A DNA stretch of 64,000 bases from Bryoerythrophyllum caledonicum (Eukaryota > Streptophyta > Bryopsida > Pottiales > Pottiaceae), in contig OZ020514.1 in assembly GCA_963971425.1 (NCBI GenBank), forward strand, positions 46,281,527-46,345,526. The letters run 5' to 3'. Positions 11,746 to 24,741 of this stretch are shown piece by piece. Positions within the stretch are counted from its first letter, which is position 1. Each line of letters opens with the position of its first letter. The notes beneath the pieces are model-generated. The model made no database searches, was not told the origin of the DNA, and saw nothing but the letters and a program-made list of their open reading frames with translations. The position numbers and the translations under genes were made by a program.

Positions 11746-12540
11746 AAGGACAAGCACCTCGGGTGTGAGGCAGAGTTTCGAGAGGTGTAGGCGCACCGGT
11801 ATCGCTCTAAATCCCGAGGAAATCTTCCTCGCCGTACAGAAGAGAGTCTTGCTAGGATTTGTGGTCTCCAGGGAGGGTAGAGAGCCGGATCTCGACAAGG
11901 TGAAAGTCATCGTGGAGTTAAACCCTCCCACAAATGTCAAAGAGATACAAAAAACCCTAGGACACATAGGGTGGTATCGGGAGGTTATCCATGACTATGC
12001 CACAAAGTCGATGTCTATCACTAGACTCATCCAAAAGAACGTGAGGTTCGAGTGGACCCCAAGTTGCCAAGAAGCCTTTGAGGTTTTGAAGGGGGAATTG
12101 GCCACCTACCCAGTTTTGAGGCCCCCAATTTGGGAGTTGCCTTTCCACATCTTTTGCGATGCCTCGGCGGTGGCTGTAGGGAGCACACTGTGCCAACCGG
12201 TGGGCCTTAATGGCAAGGACCACCCCATTGCCTTCGCAAGTAGGCAATTAAACCCCGCCGAAAAGAACTATACCACCACCGAACGTAAGTGATTGGCAAT
12301 GGTCTTTTCGGTCAAAAAATTCCGCCACTACTTGTTACTCAACCTCGTAGTGTTCTACGTGGATCACATGGCCATCGAGTACCTTGTCAACAAGGCAGAC
12401 TTGAGTGGTCGTTTAGCAAGGTGGGTCTTACTTTTAGAGGAGTTTGACTACACGGTTGAATACCGCCCGGGACGGATGCACCTTCAAGCGGATCACCTCT
12501 CACGCCTCTCAGAGGAAACCAGTGTAGTCCCCATTGATGA
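11746..12540 (+). pseudogene. RT connection and RNase H remnant
   Basis: The second-frame segment holds the RT thumb (GIALNPEEIFLAVQKRVLLG) and RNase H: FCDASAVAVGSTL (about 12155), FASRQLNPAEKNY (about 12233), then after an in-frame TGA at 12290-12292 FYVDHMAIEYL and ADHLSRL. Chromodomain-less Ty3/gypsy lineages have the same order. Confidence 0.85.
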
Positions 12541-13834
12541 GGCCTTGATAGATGAGGACTTGTTTAAAGTATCCTCCATTCCCTCATGGTACAATTTGGT
12601 GGCCGAATTCCTTACCACCCACCTTCTACCGGACTCATTGTCCAAAAACGAGCGTAGGAAGGTTTGCCTCCACAGCCGCCACTTTACCATAGTAGGGGGC
12701 AAATTGAACCGTCGTGGGGTTGACGGCATGCTACGTCGCTGTGTGACGTCCGTGGAAATCCCCACGATCCTCTCAGCCTGCCATGACAGCGCGTGTGGAG
12801 GGCACTTCTCTGGGACCTTGATGGCCCAAAAAGTCCTTCGCGCGGGTTACTATTGGCCCACATTGTTCCAAGACGCCCATGAGTACACCAAGCGATGCGA
12901 CGCTTGTCAACGGTATGCCCGAAATGACCTTCAAATGAGCATGCCACTACGCGTATCTTTGCCCTTGGTCCCATTCGAGAAGTGGGGTATTGACTACGTG
13001 GAGGAGGTGCACCCTAGCTCTTCTAGTGGAATGAAGCACATTGTGGTAGCAACTGAATATCTTACCAAGTGGGCCGAGGCTTGAGCCGTGAAAACCAATG
13101 ATGCTAATCATGCGGCCAAGTTTTTGTTCGAACAAATCATTACCAGGTTTGGTTGTCCCAAAATCCTTATTAGTGATAGGGGGAAATATTTTTTGAACGA
13201 GATGATCGAAGCCATGACCACCCGGTTCAAGATCAACCATCGTAAGACCACCGCTTACCACCCTCAAACCAATGGTCACACCGAACGGTTCAACCAAACC
13301 CTCGTGAATATTTTGAGGAAGATGGTCACCGATTCCAAGAGGGATTGGGACACGAAGATCCCCGCCGCATTATGGGCTTACCAAACCACCTTCAAGGTAA
13401 TCACCCATGCTACTCCCTTCTCGTTGGTGTATGGCATTGAAGCCATTTTGCCAATATAGTTCGAGATTCCTTCTCTGTGAGTGGCCGTGACCGAACGATG
13501 GTCCATGGCCACGTCCTTAGCCGATCAGTTAGAACGATTGGAGGAGCTCGATGAGATGCGCCGAAGGAGCGCCCATAATATGGAAGCCATCCAACGTCGA
13601 AGGAAGATCGCCTTCCACAAACGAAACAAGGCCCGGTCATTACAACCGGGCATGCTAGTCCTCCTCCAAGATGCGAGGAGACTGGATTTCCCTGGCAAGT
13701 TCGATGCCTTGTGGTTGGGACCAAATCTCGTGAAAGAGGTCTTCCCCAACAACTCTGTTCAACTCCAAACCCTTAACGGCGAGGATTTCCCCACGCGAAC
13801 GTCGAGCAACCGGTGCAAAGAGTACAAGGTGTGA
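12541..13834 (+). pseudogene. Integrase remnant (Ty3/gypsy)
   Basis: HHCC zinc-binding module with ACHDSACGGHF and CDACQRY (about 12775-12915). The catalytic core has Asp in WGIDYVEE (about 12985), Asp in ISDRGKYF (about 13170) and Glu in NGHTERFN (about 13270). A C-terminal GPY/F-like module, LQPGMLVLLQD...WLGPN, lies at about 13640-13730. In-frame stops at 13082 (TGA), 13457 (TAG) and 13478 (TGA) break the frame. No chromodomain or extra ORF is visible before the LTR. Confidence 0.85.
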
Positions 13835-13979
13835 TTTCTTCACAACCTTCACGATAAGACCTCCAAATTTTGGTGGCAACCATGGATCCTTTGAACACGA
13901 AGAGATAGGACTTGACCGTGTGCCCATGAGCAAGAGCTGGGTTCTTTGCCTCTTCGAGTTGTCCCAGATGGCCGCCATG
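13835..13979 (+). other. Short 3' untranslated stretch before the 3' LTR
   Basis: No convincing polypurine tract lies immediately before the LTR start at 13980. The region reads gttgtcccagatggccgcc before the TG. Confidence 0.4.
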
Positions 13980-14879
13980 TGTGAGCCGCAGAAACGGCTC
14001 ACGATGACGAATGGACCACGCATTGTGTCCATTATGGTTAACAAAGTAGTGGAAATGGGTTATCCCATTGGTTAGTTCATGGTTTTTGATCAAGATGGCT
14101 AAATAGCCTTTCCATGCACTAATCCTTTAATTAGGAGCCACATTGTGGCAACCAAGAATTTTATGAAGTTAACCAAAAAATAAATAGAAAGGAAAAAATG
14201 AGAAAAGGTAGAAAAAACAAAAACAATAGAAAAGAAGTAGAAATAAAAGTGGTGGAGAAGAATTTACCTCCTACCGAGTCATGGACCACAATTGGCCACG
14301 ATGGGGAAATCACGAAAGAAAAAATTAGGAGAAGAAGAGAAATGATGGTGAGGGGAAGGAAAAAAGAAGGAGGCTTAAAAAGCCCTTAAAAAAGTAGTTA
14401 AAAGGTCCAAAAGGCTTGGGCAAACCCCTCACCAACCACTAAGTAAAATTAGGAATTACCCCAAGCAAGGGGAATTCAATCTAGGTAGATTAATTAGATT
14501 TAGCATCCTTGGAATTAGCTTAATAGCTCACATATTGGAGATCATGCGCACCCCATGTGGCATGAAATTAAAGTAGGAGATTTAGATATTCCTTGGTTAG
14601 TGGGACACCCACTTTTGTTAATGCAAGGGTGGCACGGAGATAGGTAGTCATAGGTTAATAGTTGTTTTAAGAGGAAAGTCATTAATGGAAGGTGGAAAAG
14701 GCGGCGGGGAACATCCTTGGGAACGCAAGGAGAGCAAAGGCTTGGGGGGGTTACCCCCTGAAGAGGCTCATTTGGTAGTGTGCAAGGAATGTGGTGAGAA
14801 GGGTGAACAGGGAGAGAGACTGAGAAACTGAGAGAGAGCCGGAAGCCCCGGCCACGAACAGGAGAAAAAATATGTTAGG

Positions 14880-16229
14880 AGCAAAGGTCGAATCACGAGC
14901 AAGATCACAAGAGCAGGAGCAAGCACGACGAACAAGAGGGTGAAAATCACGAGCAGGAGCAAGCACGACGAACAAGAGGAGCAAGATCACAAGAGCTGGA
15001 GCAAGCACGACGAACAAGAGCGTGAAGATCACGAGCTGAAGTAAACACGACGAACAAGAGGGTGAAGATCACGAGAGCTGGAGCAAGCACAAGAAGGCCG
15101 AACCACGAGCAAGATCACCCAAGCTGGAGAAGGCACGACGAACAAGAGGGTGAAGATCACACGAGCTGGAGCAAAAGTCCAAGAAGGCCGAATCACGAGC
15201 AAGATTACAAGAGCTGGAGCAAGCACGACGAATAAGAAGGTGAAGATCACGAGAGCTGGGGTAAGCACAAGAAGGCCGTATCATGAGCATGATCACACGA
15301 GCAGGAGCAAGCAGAAGAAGGCCGAATCACGAGCAAGATCACACGAGCTGGAGCAAGCACAAGAAGGCCGAATTACGATCAGTTTCATGAGAGCTAGAGT
15401 GAGCACAAGAAGGTTGAATTACGAGCAAGATCACATGAGCTGGAGCAAGCACAAGAAGGACGAATCGTGAGCAAGATCACACGAGCTGGAGCAAGCACAA
15501 GAAGGCTGAATCACGAGCAGCTTCACGAGAGCTGGAGTGAGCACAAGAAGGCCGAATCACGAGCAAGATCACACGAGCTGGAGCAAGCACGGCGAACAAG
15601 AAGGTCAAGATCACGAGAGCTAGAGAAAGCACAAGAAGGCCGTATCACGAGCAAGATCACACGAGCTGAAGCAAGCACAAGAAGGCCGAATCACGAGCAG
15701 TTTCACGAGAGCTGGAGTGAGCACAAGAAGGCCGAATCAGGAGCAAGATCATAAGAGCTGGAGCAAGCACGACGAATAAGAGCCTGAAGATCACGAGCTG
15801 GAGCAAGCACTACGAACAAGAGGAGCAAGATCACAAGAGCTGGAGCACGCACCACGAACAAGTAGGTGAAGATCAGGAGCTGGAGTAAACACAACGAACA
15901 AGAGGGTGAAGATCACGAGAGAAGGAGCAAGCACAAGAAGGCCGAATCACGAGCAAGATCACCCAAGCTGGAGCAAGCACAACGAACAAGAGGGTGAAGA
16001 TCACGAGCTCGAGCCAGCACGACGAACAAGAGGAACAAGATCCCAAGAGCTAGAGCAAGCTAAACGAACAAGAGGGTGAAGATCACGAGCTGGAGTAAAC
16101 ACGACGAACAAGAGGGTGAAGATCACGAGAGGTGGAGTGAGCACAAGAAGGCTGAATCACGAGCAAGATCACAAGAGCTGGAGCATGCACGACGAACAAG
16201 AAGGTGAAGATCACGAGAGCTAGAGTAAG
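14880..16229 (+). repeat. LTR minisatellite, long version, part 1
   Basis: Same 40-46 bp units as in the 5' LTR, continuing until the solo LTR at 16230. Confidence 0.9.
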
Positions 16230-18711
16230 TGTAAGCCCAAAAATAGACCCCCTAAGAGAATCCATTTTAAAACCTACAAGGTCCTATTGTTACACCACTT
16301 AAACCATTCCTTATGCTTAACTCTGGATAAATTTTCATAGGCCGAGTAATTATTTAATTAATTGTTATGTGATAATTATTATTATTATGTTTTGTTATTA
16401 TTTATTGTTATTATTATCATTTTTTTATTTTTTGTTTGTTTTAGTTTATTATTTTATTTTATTTTTTATTTGATATATATTTTTTTTAATTTTTTGTTTA
16501 GGTCGGCTGATCAGGCCTGATCCAGATCCTGTTTTGTAGCAGCAACTTCAGCAGCCCTTATCTTTTGATTCGGGACTCCGAATTCAACAAAATTTCCTCT
16601 CAAAATGATCAGCAACTCAATTCCAACTTGAATAAACCACTTAGAACCAAGATCAGCAGGCCAAGGACATAGAAACGATCATCACAAGCATTTTCCATGC
16701 ACCAACGATCTCAACACGTCATTATGAACCAATAGACGAACTTGTGCATACAAAACAAAATCAATGGGCTGTGAACCGGTTCAGTTCCGGTGGAAGCTAT
16801 GTGGTCCAAGACCTAATTCTGACCAAAATTTACCAGCGCTTCCGCAGGAGATTCAACCACCAGAAATTAAAAACCTAGCATCGCATGAATACACGCGGCC
16901 TAATATTGCCGTCTGGACTAGCATACCAATACACGAGGGAGAAATCAGGATTCCAAGGAAGGGTCACTCCCTGATTCGAGCAGTCGCGTAGCGCACGCAC
17001 CGAATCCTCGCCTCCCACGAAGCAGCCAGCCTCCCACTTCACGCACGAGCTCCCCACAGGTGCCACCCGATCCGCGCACCTCTCGTCCGGATTCAAGAAC
17101 CTGACCTCGTGATTAAAATCACGGCCGCAGTCTCGCAACCAACCGCTCTGCCTGCACGCTCAGCGCCTTCACCAAAAAAAAAAAACACCCCCCACACGCC
17201 GGATTCTCCAGCTCGTGCGAGCTCTCCTCTCGCGCACTCAGGTGCGAACACACAAAAAAAACAAACCAGCTCTCTCGCGCACAGGAGCCCCTCGCGCGCA
17301 CCGATGCGCCTTCCCCGAATTCGGTGCAGACACTCCCCAACACCCACACAACGCACTACTCCTCGCGGCAACTCTTCCCAGCTCTCGGTACACTCGAGCA
17401 CAGACTCCTCGCTCCTCGCTCGCAGGAGCCAGCCTCCAACCCAACGACAAAACTCGCGCACTCAGGCGCGCACTTCAAAAAAAACGGGCTCCTCCCCAAA
17501 AACAGAGTCCTCCTCTCGCGCACCGACGCGACCTCCAGCTCCAGGAGCGCGTGCTCATAGGCACACACTAAAAAAAACCGAAGAGCCTCTCCTCGCGCGC
17601 AGCAGGTGCGCGTGCTCACAAACACAACACAAAAAAAAAAACCCCCCGAGAGCTCCAGCTCTCCGAATCCTCCACTCGATTCCGGCGCACACACACAAAA
17701 AACAGAAGAGCCCACGATCCGTACACTCACAGGCGCGTCCCTCGCGCACTGATCCCCGGTGCTCACGAGGAAAAAAAAAGAAGAAGCAGACCAAAAACAG
17801 AGAGCTCCAGCGCTCTTGCCAACGACTCAGCCTGGCTCGTTTCTCTCTTTTTCCCTTTTTTTCTTTTTCTTTTGGTCTTTCTCGTTTTTCTTCCCCGACA
17901 AGACTGGCTTAGTTTAAATGAGGCAGCCCATGATCTCTCACAGAAGTGCAGAATTGGCTACTTGCAGCCATTTTTGCATGTTTTTAGTTTATTACTAGCA
18001 TTAACTCGCCGCTTTGCTCGTGATAAGCCTCTCTAAAATTAATTCCATGGTAGCAAGAATTGTCATGTGGCATGTGCATGGGGAAGCAAACCCAACCACC
18101 TTCTTTTCTTTTCTTCCTCTCCTTTTTTCTTTTCCTTTTGATCTTTTAAAGACTATTACACTAGATCTACTACTATCTACTGATGATTTGCAATTTACTT
18201 ATAACTTCAAAAACTAACCAAACAGCTGGACTCCCAGCACCCTAATTAGTCTACCTAAATTTTCCTAGCATTTTTGGAGTTCCTTAAGTATTTTTCCCGA
18301 GTGGTCAAACCGTCGATCAACTAGTCAACCCCTAGAATAAAATAGCAATTCAACTCGGAAAATTCTAGAAATTTTTCCACTACTTCTACCTGCTAGGAGA
18401 CACTCTTCCAATTTTTTTCCCATATTTTTTTTACCCATTTCTCAATTTTTGGTCATTTTCCAAGGACTTCCTTCCCATTTTTAATCTTTCTCTTCATTTC
18501 CATTCCACTTCCACTACACTTTTAAGTATATTAGTAGGGAGGAGGAAAAAATAGGGAACTTAGTGTCCCATCATGGCACTAGGCCTATTAACTAGGACTT
18601 TGACTCTAATAGGTGGGTTGACCACCAATTTAGCTAAAATTTGGTTAATACTATGAAGAAAACTCGAAAAAATGAAGAATAAAGAGTGAGGGCCCACTTT
18701 GGCCACTCACA
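16230..18711. mobile_element. Solo LTR or small LTR element inside the minisatellite
   Basis: Begins TGTAAGCCC and ends CACTCACA (TG...CA), flanked on both sides by GTAAG (16225-16229 and 18712-18716), a perfect 5-bp target duplication. It interrupts the minisatellite cleanly. The interior is AT-rich at the ends and has a GC-rich, A-run-punctuated core (16990-17900). No gag-pol motif was found. The open frame 17109-17912 is low-complexity and not credible as a gene. Confidence 0.85.
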
Positions 18712-21700
18712 GTAAGCACAAGAAGGCCATTTCACGAGCAAGATCACACAAGCTGAAGCAAGAACAAGAAGGCCGAATCACGAGTAGTTTTACGAGAGCT
18801 GGAGTGAGCACAAGAAGGCCGAATCACGAGCAAGATCACAAGAGCTAGAGCAAGCACGACGATCAAGAAGGTGAAGATCACGAGCTGGAGCAGGCACGAC
18901 GAACCAAAGGAGCAAGATCACAAGAGCGGGAGCAAGCACGACGAACAAGAGCGTGAAGATCACGAGCAGAAGTAAACACGACGAACAAGAGGTTGAAGAT
19001 CACAAGAGCTCGAGCAAGCACAAGAAGGCCGAATCACGAGCAAGATCACCCAAGCTGGAGCAAGCACGACGAACAAGAGGGTGAAGATCACACGAGCTGG
19101 AGCAAAAGTCCAAGAAGGCCGAATCACAAGCAAGATCACAAGAGCTGGAGCAAGCACGACGAACAAAAAGGTGAAGATCACGAGAGCTAGAGAAAGCACA
19201 AGAAGGCCGTATCACGAGCAAGATCACACGAGCTGAAGCAAGCACAAGAAGGCCGAATCACGAGCTGCTTTACGAGAGCAGGACTGAGCACAAGAAGGCC
19301 GAATCACGAGCAGTTTCACGAGAGCTGGAGAGAGCACAAGATGGCCGAATCACGAGCAAGATGACAAGAGCGGGAGCAAGCACGACGAACAAGAGGGTGA
19401 AGATCACGAGCAGGAGCAAGCACGACGAACAAGAGAAGCAAGATTACAAGAGCTGGAGCAAGCTCGACGAACAAGAGCGTGAAGATCACGAGCTGGAGTA
19501 AATACGACAAACAAGAGGGTGATGATCACGAGCTGGAGTGAGCATAAGAAGGCCGAATCACAAGCAAGATCACAAGAGCAAGAGCAAGCATGACAAAAAA
19601 GAAGGTGAAGATCACGAGAGCTGGAGTAAGCACAAGAAGGCCGTATCACGAGCAAGATCACACGAGCTGAAGCAAGCACAAGAAGGCCGAATCACGAGCA
19701 GTTGCACGAGAGCAGGAATGAACACAAGAAGGCCAAATCACGAGCAAGATCACAAGAGCTCGAAAAAGCACGACGAACAAGAAGGTGAAGATCACGAGAG
19801 CTAGAGTAAGCACAAGAAGGCCGTATCACGAGCAAGATCACACAAGCTGAAGCAAGCACAGGAAGGCCGAATCACGAGCAGTTTCACAAGAGCTGGAATG
19901 AGCACAAGAAGGCCGAATCACGAGCAAGATCACAAGAGCTGGAGCAAGCACGACGAACAAGAGCGTGAAGATCACGAGCTGGAGCAAGCACTAGGAACAA
20001 GAGAAGCAAGATCACAAGAGCTGGAGCACGCACGACGAACAAGAAGGTGAAGATCACGAGCTCGAGTAAACACAACGAACAAGAGGGTGAAGATCACGAG
20101 AGCAGGAGCAAGCACAAGAAGGCCGAATCACGAGCAAGATCACCCAAGCAAGAGCAAGCACAACGAACAAGAGGGTGAAGATCACGAGCTGGAGCCAGCA
20201 CGACGAACAAGAGGAGCAAGATCACAAAAGCTGGAGCAAGCACGACGAACAAGAAAGTAATGATCACGAGAGCTAGAGTAAGCACAAGAAGGCCGTATCA
20301 CGAGCAAGATCACACGAGCTGAAGCAAGCACAACAAGGCCGAATCAGGAGCAGTTTCACGAGAGCGGGAGTGAACACAAGAAGGCCGAATCACAAGCTAG
20401 ATCACAAGAGCTCGAGCAAGCATGACAAACAAGAAGGTGAAGATCACGAGAGCTGGAGTAAGCACAAGAAGGCCGTATCACGAGCAAGATCAGACGAGCA
20501 GAAGCAAGCACAAGAAGGCCGAATCACGAGCAGTTGCACAAGAGCTCGAATGATCACAAGAAGGTCGAATCACGACCAAGATTGCCAGAGCTCGAGCAAG
20601 CACGACGAACAAGAAGGTGAAGATCACGAGAGCTGGAGTAAGCACAAGAAGGCCGTATCAGGAGCAAGATCACACAAGCTGAAGCAAGCACAAGAAGGCC
20701 GAATTACGAGCAGTTTCACGAGAGCTGGAGTGAGCACAAAAAGGCCGAATCACGAGCAAGATCACAAGAGCTGGAGCAAGCACGGCGAACAAGAAGGTCA
20801 AGATCACGAGAGCTCGAGTAAGCACAACAAGGCCCTATCACAAGCAAGATCACACGAGCTGGAGCAAGTAGAAGAAGGCCGAATCACGAGCAAGATCACA
20901 CGAGCTGGAGCAAGCACAAGAAGGCCGAATCACGAGCAGTTTCACGAGAGCTGGAGTGAGCACAAGAAGGCCGAATCACGAGCAAGATCACAAGAGCTGG
21001 AGCAAGCACGACAAACAAGAGCGTGAAGATCACGAGCGGGAGCAAGCATTCTGAACAAGAAGAGCAAGATCACCAGAGCTGGAGCACGCACCACGAACAA
21101 GAAGGTGAAGATCACGAGCTCGAGTAAACACCACGAACAAGAGGGTGAAGATCACGAGAGCAGGAGCAAGCACAAGAAGGCCGAATCACGAGCAAGATCA
21201 CCCAAGCGGGAGCAAGCACAACGAACAAGAGGGTGAAGATCACGAGCTGGAGCCGGCACGACGAACAAGAGGAGCAAGATCACAAGAGCTGGAGCAAGCA
21301 GGACAAACAAGAGGGTGAAGATCACGAGCTGGAGTAAACACGACCAATAAGAGGGTGAAGATCACGAGAGCTAGAGTGAGCACAAGAAGGCCAAATCACG
21401 AGTAAGATCACAAGAGCTGGAGCAAGCATGACAAACAAGAAGGTGAAGATCACGAGAGCTGGAGTAACCACAAGATGGCCGTATCACGAGCAAGATCACA
21501 CGAGCTGAAGCAAGCACAACAAGGCCGAATCACGAGCAAGATCACCCAAGCTGGAGTGAGCACAAGATGGCCGAATCAGGAGCAAGATCACAAGAGCTGG
21601 AGCAAGCACGACGAACAAGAAGGTGAAGATCACGAGAGCTAGAGTAAGCACAAGAAGGCCGTATCACGAGCAAGATCACAAGAGCAGAAGCAAGCATAAG

Positions 21701-23206
21701 AAGGCCGAATCACGAGCAGTTTCAGGAGAGCTGGAGTGAGCACAAGAAGGCCGAATCACGAGCAAAATCACAAGAGCTAAAGCAAGCACAACGAACAAGA
21801 AGGTGAAGATCACGAGAGCTAGAGTAAGCACAAGAAGGTCGTATCACGAGCAAGATCACACGCGCTGAAGCAAGCACAAGAAGGCCGAATCACGAGCAAG
21901 ATGACAAGAGCCGGAGCAAGCACGAAGAACAAGAAGGTGAAGATCACGAGAGCTAGAGTAAGCACAAGAAGGCCGTATCACGAGCAAGATCAAACGAGCG
22001 GGAGCAAGCACAAGAAGGCCGAATCACGAGCAGTTTCACGAGAGCTGGAGTGAGCACAAGAAGGCCGAATCACGAGCAAGATCACAAGAGCTGGAGCAAG
22101 CACGACAAACAAGAGGAGCAAGATCACAAGAGCTGGAGCACGCACGACGAACAAGAAGGTGAAGATCACGAGCTGGAGTAAACACCACGAACAAGAGGGT
22201 GAAGATCACGAGAGCAGGAGCAAGCACAAGAAGGCTAAATCACAAGCAAGATCACCCAAGCAAGAGCAAGCACAACGAACAAGAGGGTGAAGATCACGAG
22301 CTGGAGCCAGCACGACGAACAAGAGGAGCAAGATCACAAGAGCTGGAGCAAGCACGACAAAGAAGAGGGTGAAGATCACGAGCTGGAGTAAACACGACGA
22401 ATAAGAGGGTGAAGATCACAAGAGCTGGAGTGAGCACAAGAAGGCCAAATCACGAGCAAGATCACAAGAGCTGGAGCAAGCATGACAAATAAGAAGGTGA
22501 AGATCACGAGCTGGAGTAAACACGACAAAGAAGAGGGTGAAGATCACGAGAGCTCGAGCAAGCACAAGAAGGCCGAATCACGAGCAAGATCATCCAAGCT
22601 GGAGCAAGCACGACGAATAAGAGGGTAGAGATCACACGAGCTGGAGCAAAAGTCCAAGAAGGCCGAATCACGAGCAAGATCACAAGAGCTGGAGCAAGTA
22701 CGACGAACAAGAGGGTGAAGACCACGAGCTTGAGCAGGCACGACGAACAAGAGGAGCAAGCTTAGAAGAGCTGGAGCAAGCATGACGAAGAAGAGGAGCA
22801 AGATCACAAGAGCTTGAGCAAGCACGACGAACAAGAGGATGAAGATTACGAGCTGGAGCAAGCACGACAAACAAGAGGGTGAAGATCACGAGCTGGAGCA
22901 AGCACGACGAACCAGAGGAGCAAGATCACAAGACCTGGAGCAAGCACGACGAACAAGAGGGTGAACATCAGGAGAGCTGGAGCAAGCACGACAAACAAGA
23001 GGGTGAAGATCACACGAACTGGAACGGAGCACAAGAAGGTCGATTCACGAGCAAGATCGCAGGAGCTGGAGCAAGCACGACAAACAAGAGGGTGAAGATC
23101 ACACGAGCTGGAGTTGAGCATAAGAAGGCCGAATCACGAGCAAGATCACACGAGCTGGAGCTGAGCACAACGAACAAGAGGGTGAAGATCACGAGCTGGA
23201 GCTGAA
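18712..23206 (+). repeat. LTR minisatellite, long version, part 2
   Basis: About 4.5 kb of the same units. Higher-order organisation is visible: blocks of several units recur, for example the run ending 'ggagtaagcacaagaaggcc' at about 20 sites. Confidence 0.9.
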
Positions 23207-24041
23207 GTTCGAAGGCGAAGGACGGAGGGTGAACCGAACTAAATCAAGCAGCCTCTCCTCTCCGTTGGACTAGTGAACAATTCCTTGTGCATGATAGGAA
23301 CCCTTATTTTCTAAATACAAATATCACGCGGAAGTACTGCCAATTTTTTGTTAGGATTAGGGTTTGCTATATGTTCAACCCAACAATCGGTTTAATCGTC
23401 ATTAGTAAGTGAATGCAGCTGGAGGCTTATGCATGGTGTAAGTTTCGAATAGGATTACTTGTGTAAATGTATGTGGTGTACACGTGAATGTGTGGTGCAT
23501 GATCTTGAATAAATGCATATGTTAAGTGTACACTGCTGGTCATTGACTGTGGGTCCAGGATTGAGTCAAACGGTTAATTAAAGGCTGCCATCGCGTTAAG
23601 CAAGAAAAACTAATAAGAATACAAAAATCAAACATAGAAAACGGAGTCATAACCACGAAGATAATGAAGAATTAAACTTTGGGGATAATAAGAAGAAGCC
23701 TGTCTGCTGGCCACTGCTGTCAGGGTCGCACTTAATTCTGGAATTGATTGTTGATGTTCTTATCAAGTTCAGAAGGTGGAATTGAACCTATTCGAGCTTT
23801 AAAACGTTGAAAACGGAGCTTTAAGGTGGAACTTATGCTTGCTTAAAAGTTGGGTTTAATTTAAGGTTGGATCTAGCCATCACAACACTAATCATTAACG
23901 AACCTTCTTAAGTGACCACACCTTGGGTCACCGTGCTTGTATGAATGGTTGAAGTATGTTTGAACAAGGGGCTGCATCCCACACTTAGGGTCTTGTGTTC
24001 AAGATAAGCCACCCGTTAGGGGGTGGTTTATTTGGCTCACA

Positions 24042-24518
24042 CGAGGTGTTAGTGTCGGTTGAAGGCGATTTTGTGAGCGGGATCAAGAGCATCGTCGGAC
24101 GTTCCAGGAGGAGCACGAGCAGCGCCGGTGTTTGAAGGTTCTAAGGGAGCGAGCAAGCGAGTAATTTTTTTGAGCGAGCGACTGCAGCTAATGGGTGCAT
24201 CCAACGGGTGCAACCCTAGTGCTAACCAACGGGTGCCTCGACGCGCTGATTCATATAGAGGAAGGTAATTTCAGCGCTCATTCTTATTCCTCAGCTTTTT
24301 CTTGCATGCTTGAAGGATTTTAGAACCAAAACAGCGTACTAAACCGAGGTTATGATTCTCTCTAGTTCGTTTTTTTTTCACTTCGGAATAGAGTTCCTCA
24401 AATGAATATCAATTTGCTTATACTAGTTACGTATTAATCATGTAACTAATCAATAACGACTACTTGCAACATGTTTTCTTGTGATCTTCAGATTGCGCAC
24501 TGTTTTGGATGCAGCACG
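24042..24518 (+). other. 5' untranslated region and first intron of gene A
   Basis: No protein frame. A 5' splice candidate gaag|GTAATT lies near 24265, and the 3' splice site atcttcag|A at about 24491 precedes the first coding ATG at 24519. Confidence 0.35.
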
Positions 24519-24741
24519 ATGTCCGAAACCACCTCAGAAAATCCCGTCAAGTAAGATTCCATGCTCCGAATGATCTCTTTCGTGATACACACGAACCTAG
24601 ATCAATGAATATCATATGATATTCACTACGCTTATGTTATGTTATGCATTGCAATTCAAGGTGCGGTAGAGAGAAAGGTTTCCAAAGCACTTCCTTTATC
24701 AGTCGATATAGCGATATCTCCTTGAGGTTTAGGGTTTTAGA

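Larger units (their letters stand above)
3904..24041 (+). mobile_element. Decayed Ty3/gypsy LTR retrotransposon with nested solo LTR
   Basis: Two LTRs begin TGTGAGCC (5' copy TGGGAGCC) and end GGCTCACA, a short terminal inverted repeat. Flanks read tgagg (3899-3903) and cgagg (24042-24046), a 5-bp duplication with one mismatch. Between the LTRs come gag, protease, reverse transcriptase, RNase H and integrase in the Ty3/gypsy order. The frames contain several in-frame stops and frameshifts, so the element is dead. It sits in the 5' region of gene A. Confidence 0.9.
13980..24041 (+). repeat. 3' LTR of the Ty3/gypsy element, greatly enlarged
   Basis: Shares its first 900 bp and last 835 bp with the 5' LTR and ends in the same GGCTCACA. 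Excluding the 2,482-bp insertion and its 5-bp duplication it is about 7.6 kb, against 2.35 kb for the 5' LTR. All the difference is minisatellite. Confidence 0.9.

Noticed and set aside
13088..13980. Chromodomain or envelope-like extra ORF after integrase
   Set aside because: Only the GPY/F-like module is visible, and the remaining sequence to the LTR is too short and has no such motif.
17109..17912. 267-residue open frame in the solo LTR
   Set aside because: Composition is Ser/Arg/Pro/Lys low-complexity, overlapping frames on both strands stay open, and there is no domain or start context. It reflects the GC-rich LTR core.
14880..23206. Repeated units resembling a CRISPR array and many long open frames
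   Set aside because: Units are 40-46 bp without constant repeat and unique spacer alternation. They lie inside an LTR and the shorter version is in the other LTR. The frames follow from the repeat composition.
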